Source of the DNA: Narthecium ossifragum
Taxonomy: Eukaryota; Streptophyta; Magnoliopsida; Dioscoreales; Nartheciaceae
Length of the DNA: 64,000 nt
Reading direction: 5' to 3'
NCBI GenBank assembly: GCA_963920575.1
Contig: OY986968.1
Location: 26,046,129-26,110,128 of the forward strand
Position numbers and translations under genes: made by a program. Below the pieces are notes generated by a model, which made no database searches, had not been told where the DNA came from, and saw only the letters and a program-made list of their open reading frames with translations. Below, piece after piece: positions 11,362-24,115 of the stretch (position 1 is its first letter; every line of letters starts with the position of its first letter).

Positions 11362-13145
11362 ATGGCGGCGAGGTGGAAGCAGCTTCAATCACAAGCTTGT
11401 CAAGCGTCGCAGTTCGTGGCCAAGCACGGGCCCGCGTATTATAAGGAACTCTTGGAGAAAAACAAGAAGTTCATCGTCGAACCCCCTACCGTGGAGAAGT
11501 GCCAGGACTTATCAAAACAGCTATTTTACACCCGTCTCGCGAGGTAAGTATTCCGCTCATTATCTTTGTAAGATCCTGCATAGGTTGGATTTTTGGGGTT
11601 TGCCAATTTCCAGTTTATTGTCTTGAGTTATCCGTGAGCTGCCCGATCCCGATTGATTAAAATTAGATAGGAGTCAAGGGTTCATTGTTTCACACATTAG
11701 CACACAATAACCATGATTTTGTGTATTCAAACAAAGTTGCTACCTTTCTCGATGATGCTCTACTCTTAAAGGTTCTGTTCGTTTGTGGTTAGTGTTTAGG
11801 GGTCCAGAAGTAGGGTGATGAATATTTTGTAAGGTTGTTGTGATTTATGATTGTTTTGAATTGTGTATGCAGTTTGGTTTGTGAAGGTGGTTTGAGTGAT
11901 TATTATGTAGTCGGTTTACAGAGAGCTTAAATGCATGTGGGTAAGAATTCTGGTAGACCATTTGGCTAATGGTTGTATTTTTCTTGTACATTATTTGTTT
12001 AGAGGTGAGAGGTGTATGTTCCTATTGGAAAGAACTCTCGAGAAAAAGCTCTATCTCTGAGAGTCATGAGGGTGGGCATCTTAAAAACTAATCTTGTCGT
12101 GTTGTCTCTATTTGCTTCATTTTATACTTAGATTGGATCTCCCTAGTTCCTTGTAAGATCTAGTTGTTTCCATTGCTCGTCTCCAATGTATTGTTAATGC
12201 AATAACCTTCAGAATGCACTACAGAACGGGTAGAGAAAATGAGGTCATATGTATGTTGGGTGGGTCTGTTCTACAATTTGTTTCAGCACCCATCTTACTG
12301 GTTTGGGCAATTTTAATTTCCGTTCATTTTCTAGAACTTGCAGTCTCACTCTTGCTATTAGTACAGTTCTTAAACTTTGATGAATAATGTGTTTCTGTGA
12401 TGGACTAGAATGACACCTGTTGGTCCACCATGTTGGATGTTTTGGCATTTGTTATTTTGGGAAGAAGCATAAAAAAGGCATCTATTTGGTAGTCCTTAGA
12501 TCAGCTTGGTTGTCTGGGAGAATCTTCTAAGATCTTGGGTTGTGTTCCAGCCAAAATGTCTTGAGTGAATTTTTTTTGAAGCGTCAGCAATGCAATTAAT
12601 TCATTGAACTCGTCTGTCAATTCAGATTTCTACTTTTTTAACTGTGGTCTCAGAACATAATAAGCAGTTTGCACGTTCTGCTACCTTTTGTTTCTTCAAA
12701 TGTTCAAAGCATTGTACATATTTTCGTTTTCCTCTTATGTTTGTAACATTGGATCTATTCTTTTTCTCCCAAATGTATTATTGTGGATTTGAATGATGAC
12801 TGTATAATGTGATCGTTGTGATCTGTATGTTTTCCTCTTATGTTTGTAACATTGGATCTACTCTTTTTCTCCCAAATGTATTATTGTGGATTTGAATGAT
12901 GACTGTATAATGTGATCGTTGTGATCTGTATGTTTAGTTGATAATTCAAAATATGCAGCATTCCTGGGCGCTATGAGTCATTCTGGAAAGAGCTAGATGG
13001 CTTGAAGCACATTTGGAGGAATAGGCAAGACCTGAGGGTGGAGGATGCTGGTATTGCAGCCCTTTTCGGGATTGAGTTGTATGCTTGGTTCTGTCTTGGA
13101 GAAATTATGGGACGAGGTTTCACACTGACGGGCTACCATGTCTGA
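11362..13145 (+). CDS. Mitochondrial F1Fo-ATP synthase subunit g
   Basis: Exons 11362-11543 and 12959-13145 join within an AGC serine codon to give 122 residues, the normal length for plant subunit g. Recognised features are the N-terminal QLQSQACQASQFVAKHGPAYYKELLEKNK helix, the middle SIPGRYESFWKEL, and the C-terminal membrane helix with the conserved glycine-rich face (FGIELYAWFCLGEIMGRGFT). Subunit g sits in the membrane part of ATP synthase and supports dimer formation and cristae shape. The leader contains a likely 5'-UTR intron (donor after 11156, acceptor AG at 11356-11357, four bases before the ATG). The 1.4 kb coding intron carries a fresh tandem duplication. Identity is secure from length and sequence. 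Confidence 0.93.
12727..12932. repeat. Near-perfect tandem duplication, 103 bp x 2, in the ATP synthase g intron
   Basis: Copies 12727-12829 and 12830-12932 begin with TTTTCCTCTTATG and differ by one visible substitution (CTATTC versus CTACTC). It is recent or an assembly artefact. Confidence 0.95.
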
Positions 13146-14000
13146 TTCTCCACGTCAACAAGGCTCACTCGTATTTATCTGTTAGGTTTCTTGATCTTGA
13201 GGCATGCCTGTTTACTTTTGAGATTTTGGCTTCAGCCCATAAAATTCTTGAAGCTTCAACCAGACAGGCAGTTGCTGCAATAAACTTGTGTGGTAGAATT
13301 TGATTTTCATGCTATGTATTTTTTTGTTTTAACTTCTCAATGGTCAAAGACGGTAAGCTTTCTGCCGCATATTCAGCTTTGTCTGAAACAGATTCAAACG
13401 GATGAATTTAATTGATTCCGGTGAATGATTGTTCCTTAATTGTAAAATTAGTTTCATTGGGAGTTCTCGATACATTTATTGCATTGCTTTATTGAAGTCG
13501 GCTTTCATGAAGCCTTTCAGTCGTTCTTCTGCGTTTGTTAGGAAATGCTTAGATGTTGAAGCTCTTGATTTGACATCCATGGCGAGTTATGATGCCTTAG
13601 ATTCTGATTGCATGGTACTTTGCCTGTTGAGAAGCCCCATTCATCATACTCGATGTCCTGTTTGGATTGGTGCTGCCTGCAACTAATTATTGATAAGAGC
13701 TTGACAGAAAGTGGCTGTTGCAGGCAGGCTACTCATCATGCTTCAGCACTTTGCGCTCATCTAAAGCTCTCTCTTCAGGTAGAAACTTGTGTTTCATATA
13801 CTCTGTCTATAAGTCTAGCAGGACAAAAATTTAAAAGCACTCATCTGTCTCTCTTACTCGAAGCTATTTCACAATTGTGTTGCATATGCTCGTAATTCTA
13901 GAGCTTATTCTTTATTATCATTGTATTTGTATTAATTGTATTTTATCCTGTAGTTTATAGAGGACAAATATCTTATTTGTTAAGCTTAACCTAACTTAGG
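13146..14000 (+). other. 3' UTR and spacer after ATP synthase g
   Basis: The first 200 or so bases are the likely 3' UTR. Short open frames around 13,430-13,900 have no recognisable family and lack context, so I do not call a gene. Confidence 0.45.
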
Positions 14001-14021
14001 GGGCAAAATGCACAACAGCTC

Positions 14022-14110
14022 CAACAAATTTAGGGGTTGGGGGATTGGCTCTCAACACCAATCCATTATTACCATTGGGTGCTAACCACATGAGCTACCC
14101 AGGGCCCGTG
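14022..14110 (-). mobile_element. Candidate tRNA-derived SINE head
   Basis: On the minus strand, the stretch from about 14104 reads GGGTAGCTCATGTGGTTAGCA, which resembles a pol III A box. It is followed about 45 bases later by GGTGTTGAGAGCCAATCC, a weak B-box-like segment. The order and spacing fit a tRNA-derived SINE 5' end. No poly(A) tail or target duplication was identified, so this is only a candidate. Confidence 0.35.
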
Positions 14111-14115
14111 AAAAG

Positions 14116-15325
14116 CTTGATGATCTGCGTTAATCGTCCAGCATTTTACTTGCATCAACTAAAGGCAGCCCTACTGAAAGCAGTCCTCCACAACACAAGT
14201 AAACAGTAGTGATGGTTCATCTCGTTTTGTCAGCTATACACCGGCATCACTCGCACCATTAAAATGGCAACTTGCTACTCCCCCACCCCCCCTGACAACC
14301 CCCCTCCTCCTTCTCCACCCCCCTTGTCCCCCTGAACTTTACTATTATATCCTTTGTGTTTTTTTTTCTTTCTTTTTTTGCCTTTTTTGTTTAATTCCCC
14401 TCCCCCTTCTTTTTGAGTTTCTTTTTTTTTTTAGTTTTGTTTAATTTTTGTTTAGTTATGTTTAATTTTTATTTAGTTATGTTTATTGTTTTAATCGGTT
14501 TTGTTTATTATTTTTTGGGGAAGAGACTGGGGTCTTTTGTTTGAACCAAATCCGACCATTAGATTGGCTACAAAAAGCTTCGAATATTTAGTCTATTTTG
14601 GAGAAAAAATTCAAAACACCATTCCAAAGCACCTTTTTATATTTCAAAATTTTAAATTTTAAATTGTAAAAAATTTAAGGTTCAAATCATAAAAATTTTA
14701 AATTTCAAATCGTAAAAATTTCAAAATTGTATTTATATATATTTTTTTTGTATCTCTTTATTGTGTTTCCCTGAACATTATTAAATCAATATTGGTGTAA
14801 AAGGCTTTTGACAAAATATAATGCATTTTTTAACTGTTAGTATTTTTGTTATTTTTATATATATACCTTTTATTTTGATCCATATTTTTATACTTTTTAA
14901 AATTTTTATAAATAATGACACCCATAAACTACAACTAAAAAAAACAAAATATTACAAACATATAATACAAAAACTGTATATCCAAAAAAAAAAAAAATTG
15001 ATAAAAAAAAGAGAATAAAAAAACTGATTACAATAATACAAACTAAAGAAAAAAAAAAGGGAGGAGAAACCGGGAGAGAGGACAAGAGGAGGTGTGTGTG
15101 TGAAACATGTCTTTTAAGCCCATGTTGGTACGGAGTTATGAGAGGATAGTCCCTCTTATCTCCGTTTTTATCTCTAAACATCAAAAGTAATTATTACTAT
15201 TTTATCCCAATTTCATCTACCATCATCATTTTATTTTTTTCTATTTTCATTTCTTAACTTTGTTTTCTCTTAGTATGTTCTCCTTTAACTTCACTTTTTT
15301 TAACACAGACCAAACGGGCCATTAA
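14116..15325. other. Low-complexity, gene-free region
   Basis: Long C-runs (14,280-14,340), T-rich and A-rich tracts and simple AT text fill this stretch. A possible DNA-transposon right end (ACCAAACGGGCC near 15,310) has no identified partner. No gene is supported. Confidence 0.5.
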
Positions 15326-17965
15326 GACGTGGATCTATCTTATGCTTTCAATGAAGTTAGTGTAGTTCGTACACAAGTCGTCCGGTCCGGCATATGTAAG
15401 ACAGACGTTCTTCTCTCTCCAAGCTTAGGTGCATAATAGATACAGGAACCCTCTCGCGGTTGACGGTGGTGTGTACCTCAAAGGCTTTTGGCTGGACAAA
15501 ATTTGACCACGATACAATACGACAAACACGATCTTATATATGCTAGTGATATTAATTACAAAATTACAGTAAAGTACAAATGTCCCATCACTTGTGTTTT
15601 TTGAACATATACTTATTTTCTAAACCAAAACGAGCTCTGATTATTAAAAAAATAAATAAATAATAGTCTATGCTTGACGAGCAACTCAGTCCACTCTTTC
15701 ATTATCCTTATGAGAATTGAAAAATATCCTCACACTCCGGACCTGACCAATCCTTCACCAGATATCATACAACATCATGATTATATACTTCTCTGGATTG
15801 ATAAAAAACATCTACTACTGTGTTGCATTTATGGTTCATCTTGTCTCCTTATAAGTAGGAACTGATCCCTGGTCCTGGCTGAGCATGGTAAGCCAATTAC
15901 GCAACGGAACCTGAAGTATTTCGATTTTGATTTAATAACTGGTTTACTTCCTTCGAATTGCTGTAATTAATTCAAATAGAGTGTGAACTGAAACTTCCAA
16001 TGTCCCAATCTCTCTAGACTACAACTTTCTTTTTTTTTGGGTTTGAGGGGGGGGGGGGGGGGGGATTTGTTGGGGGCTTGAGCTAAACTCTACCAATTAA
16101 CTCATATATATAACAGAGCTGACTTTTAAGAGTCATAGATTTATCTTGCAGTTCGTAGTTGCCATCTTGATAGGGTTGAATCCGTGAAATGAGGAGGTCA
16201 AATCTTAATAAAAGTGTGATTGCATCGTAGTCGATGGATGGAAGAAAATAAGGATCTATGAAGGATCACCGTCATGCCAATGTCAGAGGAATAGGCTATG
16301 AATGCAATATAATCGTTTATCTCTACTAGTACTAGTCCCTTAAATTGTTTCGATCTTGTCTTAGTTAATTAATTAATTCTCTTTTCAAGAAAAATGTTAA
16401 GACTGAAATATAAATAAATATATATATATATCCACTTGTCCTCAACTTATCATCTCAAGCTTTTTTGGATTGAATGGTAAGTGTTAACATATTATTAGAG
16501 CAGAGATTTAGAGTAAAGAAAAGAAAAAAGAGTATGAGAAGTCGCTGACTCGAGTCTCCAATAAAAGAATTCTTTTGCATAATTCTCTACGATTTCTTCT
16601 TTAAATTATCTTTCTCTATCTTCCTGTAGGATAAGGTTTTATGTACATGACAACGTGACATGCGTAATACATATATCTTTTAATCGATAGCGAGATACCA
16701 ATTGATTGATCTATTCCATCGATAGTGTAGTGTTTTACCGACATCTCATTATCGATAGGAAGATATATGACAACGGGCGTGGTATCTAACTATCAATTCC
16801 ATGGCATATACATGGTACAAGCTCTGACCCATGCCTTCCCACGTAGCTGGCTACGCGTAGAAGCAAGTCCGCAAAGTCGTAAGCCCGACAAAAAAGTCTT
16901 CTCTTTTCTGTATGACGACATTGTTAGGTGATATATACGGGCCATCCTGTTGTTTGCTGAGAGGTTTTCTGGTTTCTTACTTTTCCTATTTTTGAGCAGA
17001 TAGGTCACCATCAAGCTTTCAGAAGCTTTTTCCTTGTCAATGATGTTTGCTTGCCATGGCTGACCATGCATGTATATTTTTCTGAGAGAGGCCAGCAATG
17101 CTACTATAGAAATATAGCAACTTGGAGTAGCTTCCTGAGGTAGGTCTTGACTCAAATCTTCAAATCCACTAATTTAATGTTAAAAGAAGGACCCACGACA
17201 CTTATCTGGAAATATTCACAGTAGATGAGAGTGATTCTTGCGTGTCATTTTGGAACGTTTGGATCAATGATGGTATAAGTTTGTATGTTGAATAAATTAA
17301 AAGTTATATAAATATTAAAAATAATTATTTAAGATTATAAATAAAATATTTGAATACATAAATAGAGTTTATGTATATTTATCCTCAATTCAAATGGGTC
17401 CTTAGACGCAAGTGCGACTTACATTGCAGAATGGTTGTTTGGATTTACATAAATTCCGGCATGGATGTGGGTACGTAGAGAATGGTTGTTTGTTTTACGC
17501 ATATTTACATACATGTACAAAGTATACAGGGCATTTGTCCTCCTAATCAAGGATAATAAGCTCGATGACGTAAAAAAGAAAATAAACTCGATGATTTAAA
17601 AAAGAAAAAAGATTTGTGTACATGGCTTTTTAGTCATGTACACTGCACATGACTTATGTAACTAGTTTATGTGGTCATGTATTATTGGCTTACGTGATGG
17701 AGACCAGCGAATGTGAGTGGATATGGAGCGTTGAAAGTGGTTATGTATAATGCACATATCTACGTGACATGTACCCGATCTCTCCTCCGCAAAAAAAGGT
17801 TGAAAAAAAAAGTGAAAAAAAAAAATGCTACTATAGAATATGTATTGCTTATTTTCTGTCCATCAAAAACCCCAAATTACATGCTGTTTACAGTACTTTG
17901 AGGAGGACCCATTATATATATCAAAGAATCGAGTGCTATCTTCTTAACAGGACTAATGATCTCTC
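15326..17965. other. Gene-free intergenic region downstream of the ACC synthase
   Basis: No gene is supported. The region holds a G homopolymer near 16,048-16,063 and short AT microsatellites. A weakly repeated segment around 16,460-16,560 (TTGGATTGAATGG followed by AGAGCAGAGATT) resembles one at about 34,915-34,960. An open minus-strand frame at 16,793-17,155 has no family resemblance and no ATG at its head. Confidence 0.5.
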
Positions 17966-18899
17966 TCAGATCTCTTTGTTTGCCTTCCTCCTCTCCACAA
18001 AGTCTTTAATCCTCCTGAGTGCAACTTGTAGTGTTTGATGGCTTATGTTGGCAAAGCACACCCTAAACCATCCTGGCTCTGAACAATGGCATGAAGATCC
18101 TGGTGAGATGTTTAGCTTCACCTCATGCAGTATCAAATCCCATAGCCTAAGCTCCCCTTCTCCTGTGTGCTCTTCCAGCAATGGCCCCATGTTCATCCAG
18201 CAAAAGAGCCCTGCATTCCCTTCTAAACACTCAATCCCAGCAGCCTTCAACCCTTCAATAATACACTCATGTCTCTTCCTAAGCCTCTCTCTATTAGTCC
18301 TTATATATCCCTCAGTGAGCTTAACATCTGATAGCATAGATGCCAGCATCTTCTGGGTTTGAGATGAGACTAAGCTGAAGCTGGACATCCTTCTTGCAGT
18401 GGTCACTACTGTATCATTGTATGAATATATAGTCCCTACCCTGAATCCAGGTAGCCCAAGATCCTTGGAGAGGCTATAAACAATGTGAACCCTCTCGCGG
18501 TTCTCGTATCCCCGGCCTTCTAAGACCTCGGCGATGCTAACAAACTCGGACGATGAGAAGACGGAGCCGGAGTAGATCTCGTCGGAGATCAAATGGATAT
18601 TTTGTCGGTTTACAAAGTCTAGGATGTCTTCAAGGACATGCCTTTTAATTGCCACACCTAATGGGTTTGATGGATTTGTGATCACAAGGCCTCTGACTCT
18701 AGTTTTCATCACTGCTGCAACTTCGTACGCCTTTTCTAATGCTTCGAGAGTGATTTGGAAGCCATTGGAGCTGTTGCAATGGACCGGAATTATTTTGACT
18801 CCAGTTCTCCACCTCAGATCTCTGTCAAACCTATAAAACCAGTAATTTGCAGCCCAAATTATCTTAGAGGCAAGTCAGGTGAGAGCTTAGAATTTAATT

Positions 18900-18975
<76 letters not shown>

Positions 18976-19716
18976 CTGGAACATGTACACAAAACTAATG
19001 GTTATAAAGTCCTTACCCTGGATAATAAGGAGTTGGAACAAGCAAGGCATCTCCAGGGTTTGCTAAGATGAAGGTTAACAACTCATTGGCGGCTGTTGCA
19101 CCGGCGGTGAGAACAATCCGGTCCGGATCAAATTTAGCTCTTCCTTCTCTAATCTGCTCCATGAAACTTGCCATTGCCTGAGGATATATATCAAGTAAGT
19201 GCTGCATCAGTTACTGAAGATGATACGTACATGAAACTACCTACATGTACAGAGATTAGGTCTTAGAAGAAAAATATATATATGGACCTTTCTGAAACTT
19301 TGAAGACCATGGTAATCCTGAAACAGGGCACTTTCTCTAAAACTAGAGATCCCACTGTCCCAGTTATACCTTTCTTGATGCTGTTCTAAATAGTCCTCAA
19401 GAAGATCAAAAGAAACCTGCTTAGAAACAAAAGCCGAAGATCAGAAGAAAGAAAGAAATAAAAAATCATGTATATATATATATATATATATATATATTCT
19501 TGAAAAATTCTCATGGAGGAGAAGAATGAAGAAAGAACGAACTTGGTTTTCTGCCAAGCCCATCTGGATTACTCCTGAGGGGTTGTTCACAGCATCATAA
19601 GGGTCTTCATCATAAGCTTTCCAACCAGCAAAGTATGGGGAGTCCTCCCCATGGGTTTTGGAAGTTGCAATCTTTGACAATGGCACACAAGATCCATTAA
19701 TTATTCCGTTGGCCAT
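17966..19716 (-). CDS. ACS: 1-aminocyclopropane-1-carboxylate synthase, type-3-like
   Basis: Exons on the minus strand: 19716-19543, 19416-19288, 19177-19017, 18830-17966, giving 442 residues. This PLP enzyme converts S-adenosylmethionine to ACC, the committed step of ethylene synthesis. Visible signatures are MGLAENQ (about 52-58), [17 protein letters not shown] (about 207-213), SDEIYSG (about 237-243) and the PLP-binding lysine (about 277) in [14 protein letters not shown]. The protein ends soon after the conserved RIKDFVERR segment, so it lacks the C-terminal MAPK and CDPK phosphorylation sites of type-1 and type-2 isoforms. That points to type 3, which is turned over by other routes. The start at 19716 is the first ATG after a TATA box. 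Introns 1 and 3 hold TA and TC microsatellites. Confidence 0.93.
18905..18974. repeat. (TC)n(TA)n compound microsatellite in ACS intron 3
   Basis: About 35 bp of TC repeats runs into about 35 bp of TA repeats within the intron between exons 3 and 4. A second TA tract (about 19,468-19,497) lies in intron 1. Confidence 0.95.
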
Positions 19717-19849
19717 GACTGAAGCCTTTACAGGAGACACAATGACAACAATGAATGCAACACACACACGCACTCTCTCTAATTTGGTGGTGTCAAGGAG
19801 AGGGGAAACTTGGAGAAGTGGGCAAAGAAAGCCTCCTCACACTGCCCAT

Positions 19850-19856
19850 ATTTATA
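19850..19856 (-). promoter_or_regulatory. Putative TATA box of the ACC synthase gene
   Basis: TATAAAT on the minus strand, about 135 bases before the ATG, lies in a good position for a core promoter. Confidence 0.5.
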
Positions 19857-21590
19857 ATTGGTCAAGTGATTGCCATAGCAACGCATGGAAATGCAATAAA
19901 AATTCAAAGCAACCAATGATTGGCTCTATCACTGTGGACGGTGAAACTTCACTATTTCTCAAGGAGTTTTTATCTCCACTGACAGCTGGTATCCCTCCAT
20001 GGCTGTCTCATTGGAAGGTTCCTAATCTCTATCTCCACTTATTGGGGTACCTTCTCCTTAAGTAAGTACGTACATGGTTAATTAGTTGTTTATTGATGCC
20101 ATAGCTGCTCATCTCCATATCCTCATCATTTGTTTATTCTATTCAAGCACAGCTGTTTCTTGTATGCATCTATGAGGTTAACTTTCATGTCATTCTTCCA
20201 GTTCCAGTCGCGGTTTATAATTTTTCAGGAACAGTAGTATTCCATTGCCGACGAAGAGATCGCAGCAATCAGGCAGTAATCGGTTCGAATATATATGGCA
20301 TCCATACTTTTGTGAGCCAAAAGACGAACATAAAGGTTGGATGTGAATGCTGCAAGGAATAATGCCTATATATTCCAAGACATGGGTTCTAAAGTAAACA
20401 TTTTAGTGGCACCTACTTTCTTTTAGGAACCAATAAATCTAAGATTCCTCAAGGCCTCTTTTGCTTCTTGAAAGGAATTAAGGAGACGCAGCATCACCTG
20501 AATGTATTGAAGATTTCATTGCTGGAGTTTTTTTTTTTTTTTTTTTTTTTTTTTGGGATATCATGCAATTAATCCTCCTCTGCTGGCTTTAAAGGCAAAC
20601 CTAAAGTCTTTGATTCAGCAGCATGTATCCATTTTAATAGAACTCGCATGATCCTCGAGGAGACTATAAAATGGAACTTTGAGACTTAATCATACATTAT
20701 ATATTATGCTTCTTTGCATCTAGTTACTAAAACAATTGCACGATGCAGCAGATAAATAGCTGAATTCCAGGCCTATTTTTTTCCTAAGAGATTGATACTC
20801 CACACTTGCAAGTATTATATTGTTTTTAGCATGGTAAACAAGTTTAATTAATAGTTGTGACAGCAAGATTACAAGGATCATTCACAAGTCACCAATCATA
20901 TATCCTAAAAGCTTAAGTTGATACGTACGAAGGAGTGAGTTTTATATGGTTATATTGTTATCTACCATAAAAGAATGGTTAGTTACTAGTGTGTCCTATC
21001 GACGAATCTACTTATAATGAGTTGCCACTGTGGATGAACTACTAAAAACCCTAGTTATTACCCACTAGAATTCTCAAGAAGAAAGCTGTTACTATCGTCA
21101 TGAGTCATGAACAAAGACTCATTTTAAATAAAATCAAAAGTGGTTTTTGGGACTCCATTCGGATCATAATTTATTGTGTTTATGCTAAGGAAGTGGTCCA
21201 AGATTGCGGTCGCCATGTTCTAATCATCAGCCATATATATATGCACTTGATTTCTTTGAACAGAAAAAAAAAGAATGTAGCTTTCGATTTGTTCTAAAGC
21301 TTAATATAGCACAAGCCCATTAGATTAAATCCCATGTACTCATCACAAAGATGAGAGAAAGATACATTGTCTTCATCTGAAGATTATGCTGTTGTTGGCT
21401 GGGGAATAAAATCAAATGGAGATCTATGTAGGATATTCTTTACATTAGTTTTGCATCCAAAAACTTCTTATGTTCTTATCTATGTGTACACTAAAAAATT
21501 CGCTTCTTTCGTATGCAGGTGAATCCGAAAGAAGGTAAATCCGCTTCTTTCGTATGCAGGTAAATCGTGGATGAAAGCAGAGGGATATCG
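19857..21590. other. ACS upstream region and gene-free spacer
   Basis: No second gene is supported. The stretch holds a 28-base T homopolymer near 20,527-20,554. A short direct repeat (CGCTTCTTTCGTATGCAGGT) occurs at about 21,501 and 21,542. Confidence 0.5.
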
Positions 21591-21599
21591 TTCACGGAA

Positions 21600-22024
21600 G
21601 AGTATGGTTGGCGATAGTGAAGCCACGAAGAGAAAGTCAAAGGTTACTAACGAAAAGAGCAATCAGTTAATTTAATTGATTAACTATGGAGCCTGATCTT
21701 CTAGTTGTCTTGGATTATGATGCGAATCCGACTATGACGTACTTTGTAGAGTTGACTAGCACTGGGGCAGCACCCCCGGAACAAAAAAACGGATTTGAGA
21801 TCTGTTGATAAGGGTAGTTTATGTAATTTTCTATACCCTATGTGCTGAAACTCTAGGATATGAGGGTTTATATGGGCGGCCGTCATTGTATCTTGTAACT
21901 GGCTTTTTCGTCATAGTGAAACTCCAGCGACTCCGTGGATGTAGCCATGTTTTAAGGTGAACCACGTAAATTCGTGTCTTTGTTTTCGATTTCTTTGCTT
22001 CTTGTTCCCATATAATCCTAACAA
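21600..22024 (+). mobile_element. Candidate Copia-type LTR (solo or degraded)
   Basis: The segment with TATGAGGGTTTATATGGGC, GGCTTTTTCGTCATAGTGAA, CTCCGTGGATGTAG and GAACCACGTAAATTCGTGTCTTTG matches the typical R-U5-like text of plant Ty1/copia LTRs. It would end near CCTAACA at about 22,018-22,024. No clear primer-binding site, internal domains or second LTR were found. Its left limit is uncertain. Confidence 0.5.
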
Positions 22025-22949
22025 CATGATGGGAACAATCGTCAATGAACCACCACCAACTGCTGGAGGGAAGGAGCAATATAAAAAACCAAGAGATACA
22101 ACAATTAGAGGCCCTCTCATAAAATCCAAAAACCAGAGCATGATTGTTGTGTCAGTAGGCTTAGCCATTGTTAATTGTATCTTAGTTTTAGGATTTTCAC
22201 AGATCCGTCCTACACCCTTGTATTGCAGGTCCGCCCTACATACTTACTTGCACTTGTTTGCCTGTAAGTACTTCATCGGAACTGTCAACGATGTCGTCTT
22301 AGCAATTAATAAGATATATTATCTTTTCGACGGAGCCGATTTCGGTACCGTTGGAGCAAATCACTTTGTCACTTTAATCTATTACAATTAACTTACTTTT
22401 GTTTAATTTTTTATCATAGCACCCTCCTCCCTTTCAAGGAGGTTGGAGCACATATCCCTGATCCATTAGGGATTTGTTATGTTCGCCGAGCCACGTCTTC
22501 GCTCGAACAGTACGATCTCTTTATGATATTTTAGAAGATATGGAGGGTTGGTGTACCATGCACACGCTATTCCACTTGTCATTCAACGTGTGATCGAAAG
22601 ACCTGCTTACCAATAAGGCTTTTCCCAATAACAGACGTTTCCCAAGAAAAATACAGCAGCATGCAACACAAGGAATGGGTGATGAAGAGAAGAGCTACGT
22701 TAGTGTCTGATCTATGTTCTTATTATATGTTCTCTCTGATCTTTCCAGCTCTTTGCCAACCAAATCGAAGTGTTGTTAGGTTGTCTGGTGTTAATAGCTT
22801 CCAAGCATAACGAAGACCAAACCTTATTCAAATGCCATTTTTGGGTGCTTTCATACTTGAAGTAGCCATCCATTAGATCTTAGATATGAACCTTAGCTTC
22901 TCTATATTTGTCTTTAAATTATGCCAACCTTAATCATACATGTCGAATA
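22025..22949. other. Gene-free region, possible retroelement remains
   Basis: No coding region is supported. Fragments after 22,024 may be internal sequence of the element to the left. Confidence 0.4.
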
Positions 22950-23102
22950 AGTGGCGAAGCCACATATGGGCAAGGGGGTGCAGGTGCCCCCGGACTCTTG
23001 TATATTACTCATGTATTAATGTATTATGGCCGTACTTGTAAATCTTAACTAATTAATAGGCTATAGGCAATGTTTTGTTCACTACCCTCAATCTGCCACT
23101 TG

Positions 23103-23137
<35 letters not shown>

Positions 23138-23284
23138 GTCTCTCATATGGTTCTAAATTTTGATTAATAGTGGACTCCATCTCTCTCCCTATTATATCTC
23201 TAGCTCAATCTATTTTTATGCATAGAAACATACATACCTCCCTTGAGTCGCACATTGGAGATAAAATGTTATTAAACTTTTAGA

Positions 23285-23935
23285 CTAAGTTTGGTTCACA
23301 ATGACGAATGGAATGGGAAATGAAATGAGATTAGGGATGGAATAGACTGAGTAATGGAGTGATGATGATTGTATTTGGCTGAATAAGGAATGAGAATAAG
23401 AATGATGGTTTCACATGTTTAGTATGCACTAATGAACATGGAAATGAAATGAGAATAATGTGTAAAAGACTATACTACCCTTGACATATATAACAATTAA
23501 TATATGCATATTCAGTCATATTTATCTATATATAATATAAGAGTTTATCTACCTTTTATTTTAGCCTTTGGGTTTATATTTACATACACGTAAAATATAT
23601 ACACATAAAAAATATTCATATAAAGTATATTGATCAGAGTGTAATCTAACGGTGGCGATTTAATTCATCCAAAGATCATGGTGATTTAATTTAACGGTTG
23701 AAATTGACTACTTAAGGGTAATTATGTTATCAGATATCCCATTCATCATCTAGGACCGAATGGAATGGATCAATACCTAGGGGTGGGACGAATGGGTCAT
23801 TCCTCCTAAAAAATGAATGAGACATTCCATTCCGTCAGAATGGGCGAATCAAACGACAGAATGCCTCTTCGGAATGAAAAGGGCATTCCATTCAGGTCAG
23901 AATGGGCAAACCAAATTTGCTAGTCATAGTTTTGA
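23285..23935. mobile_element. MITE-like element nested in the hAT-like element
   Basis: ACTAAGTTTGGTTCAC at the left and AACCAAATTTGCTAGT at the right are imperfect inverse ends. The subterminal text on both sides repeats AATGGAATG and CATTCCATT motifs. There is no coding capacity. Target duplications could not be fixed. Confidence 0.5.
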
Positions 23936-24070
23936 AATTATTATGGTTATTGATAAAGAAAATGATTGAATGCTTATTGGTAGTGAAAAATGACAGAACG
24001 ATTATGTTTCTATTTGAATTGGACTCAATATCACTAGGGTAATAATTTGTCAAAAATTACTCGACAAACA

Positions 24071-24115
24071 TGAACTTGTCTCGAGATGCAAAATTCACGT
24101 CTCGAGACAAGTTCA
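24071..24115. repeat. Perfect 16-bp inverted repeat with 13-nt loop
   Basis: TGAACTTGTCTCGAGA (24071-24086) is followed by its exact inverse at 24100-24115. It can form a strong hairpin in either strand. Confidence 0.95.

Noticed and set aside
16793..17155. 120-codon minus-strand open frame in the ACS downstream spacer
   Set aside because: No ATG at its head, no recognisable motif, and amino-acid composition typical of chance translation.
19717..19773. N-terminal extension of the ACC synthase frame (19 codons)
   Set aside because: The codon at its head is GTG, not ATG. The first ATG after the TATA box is at 19716.
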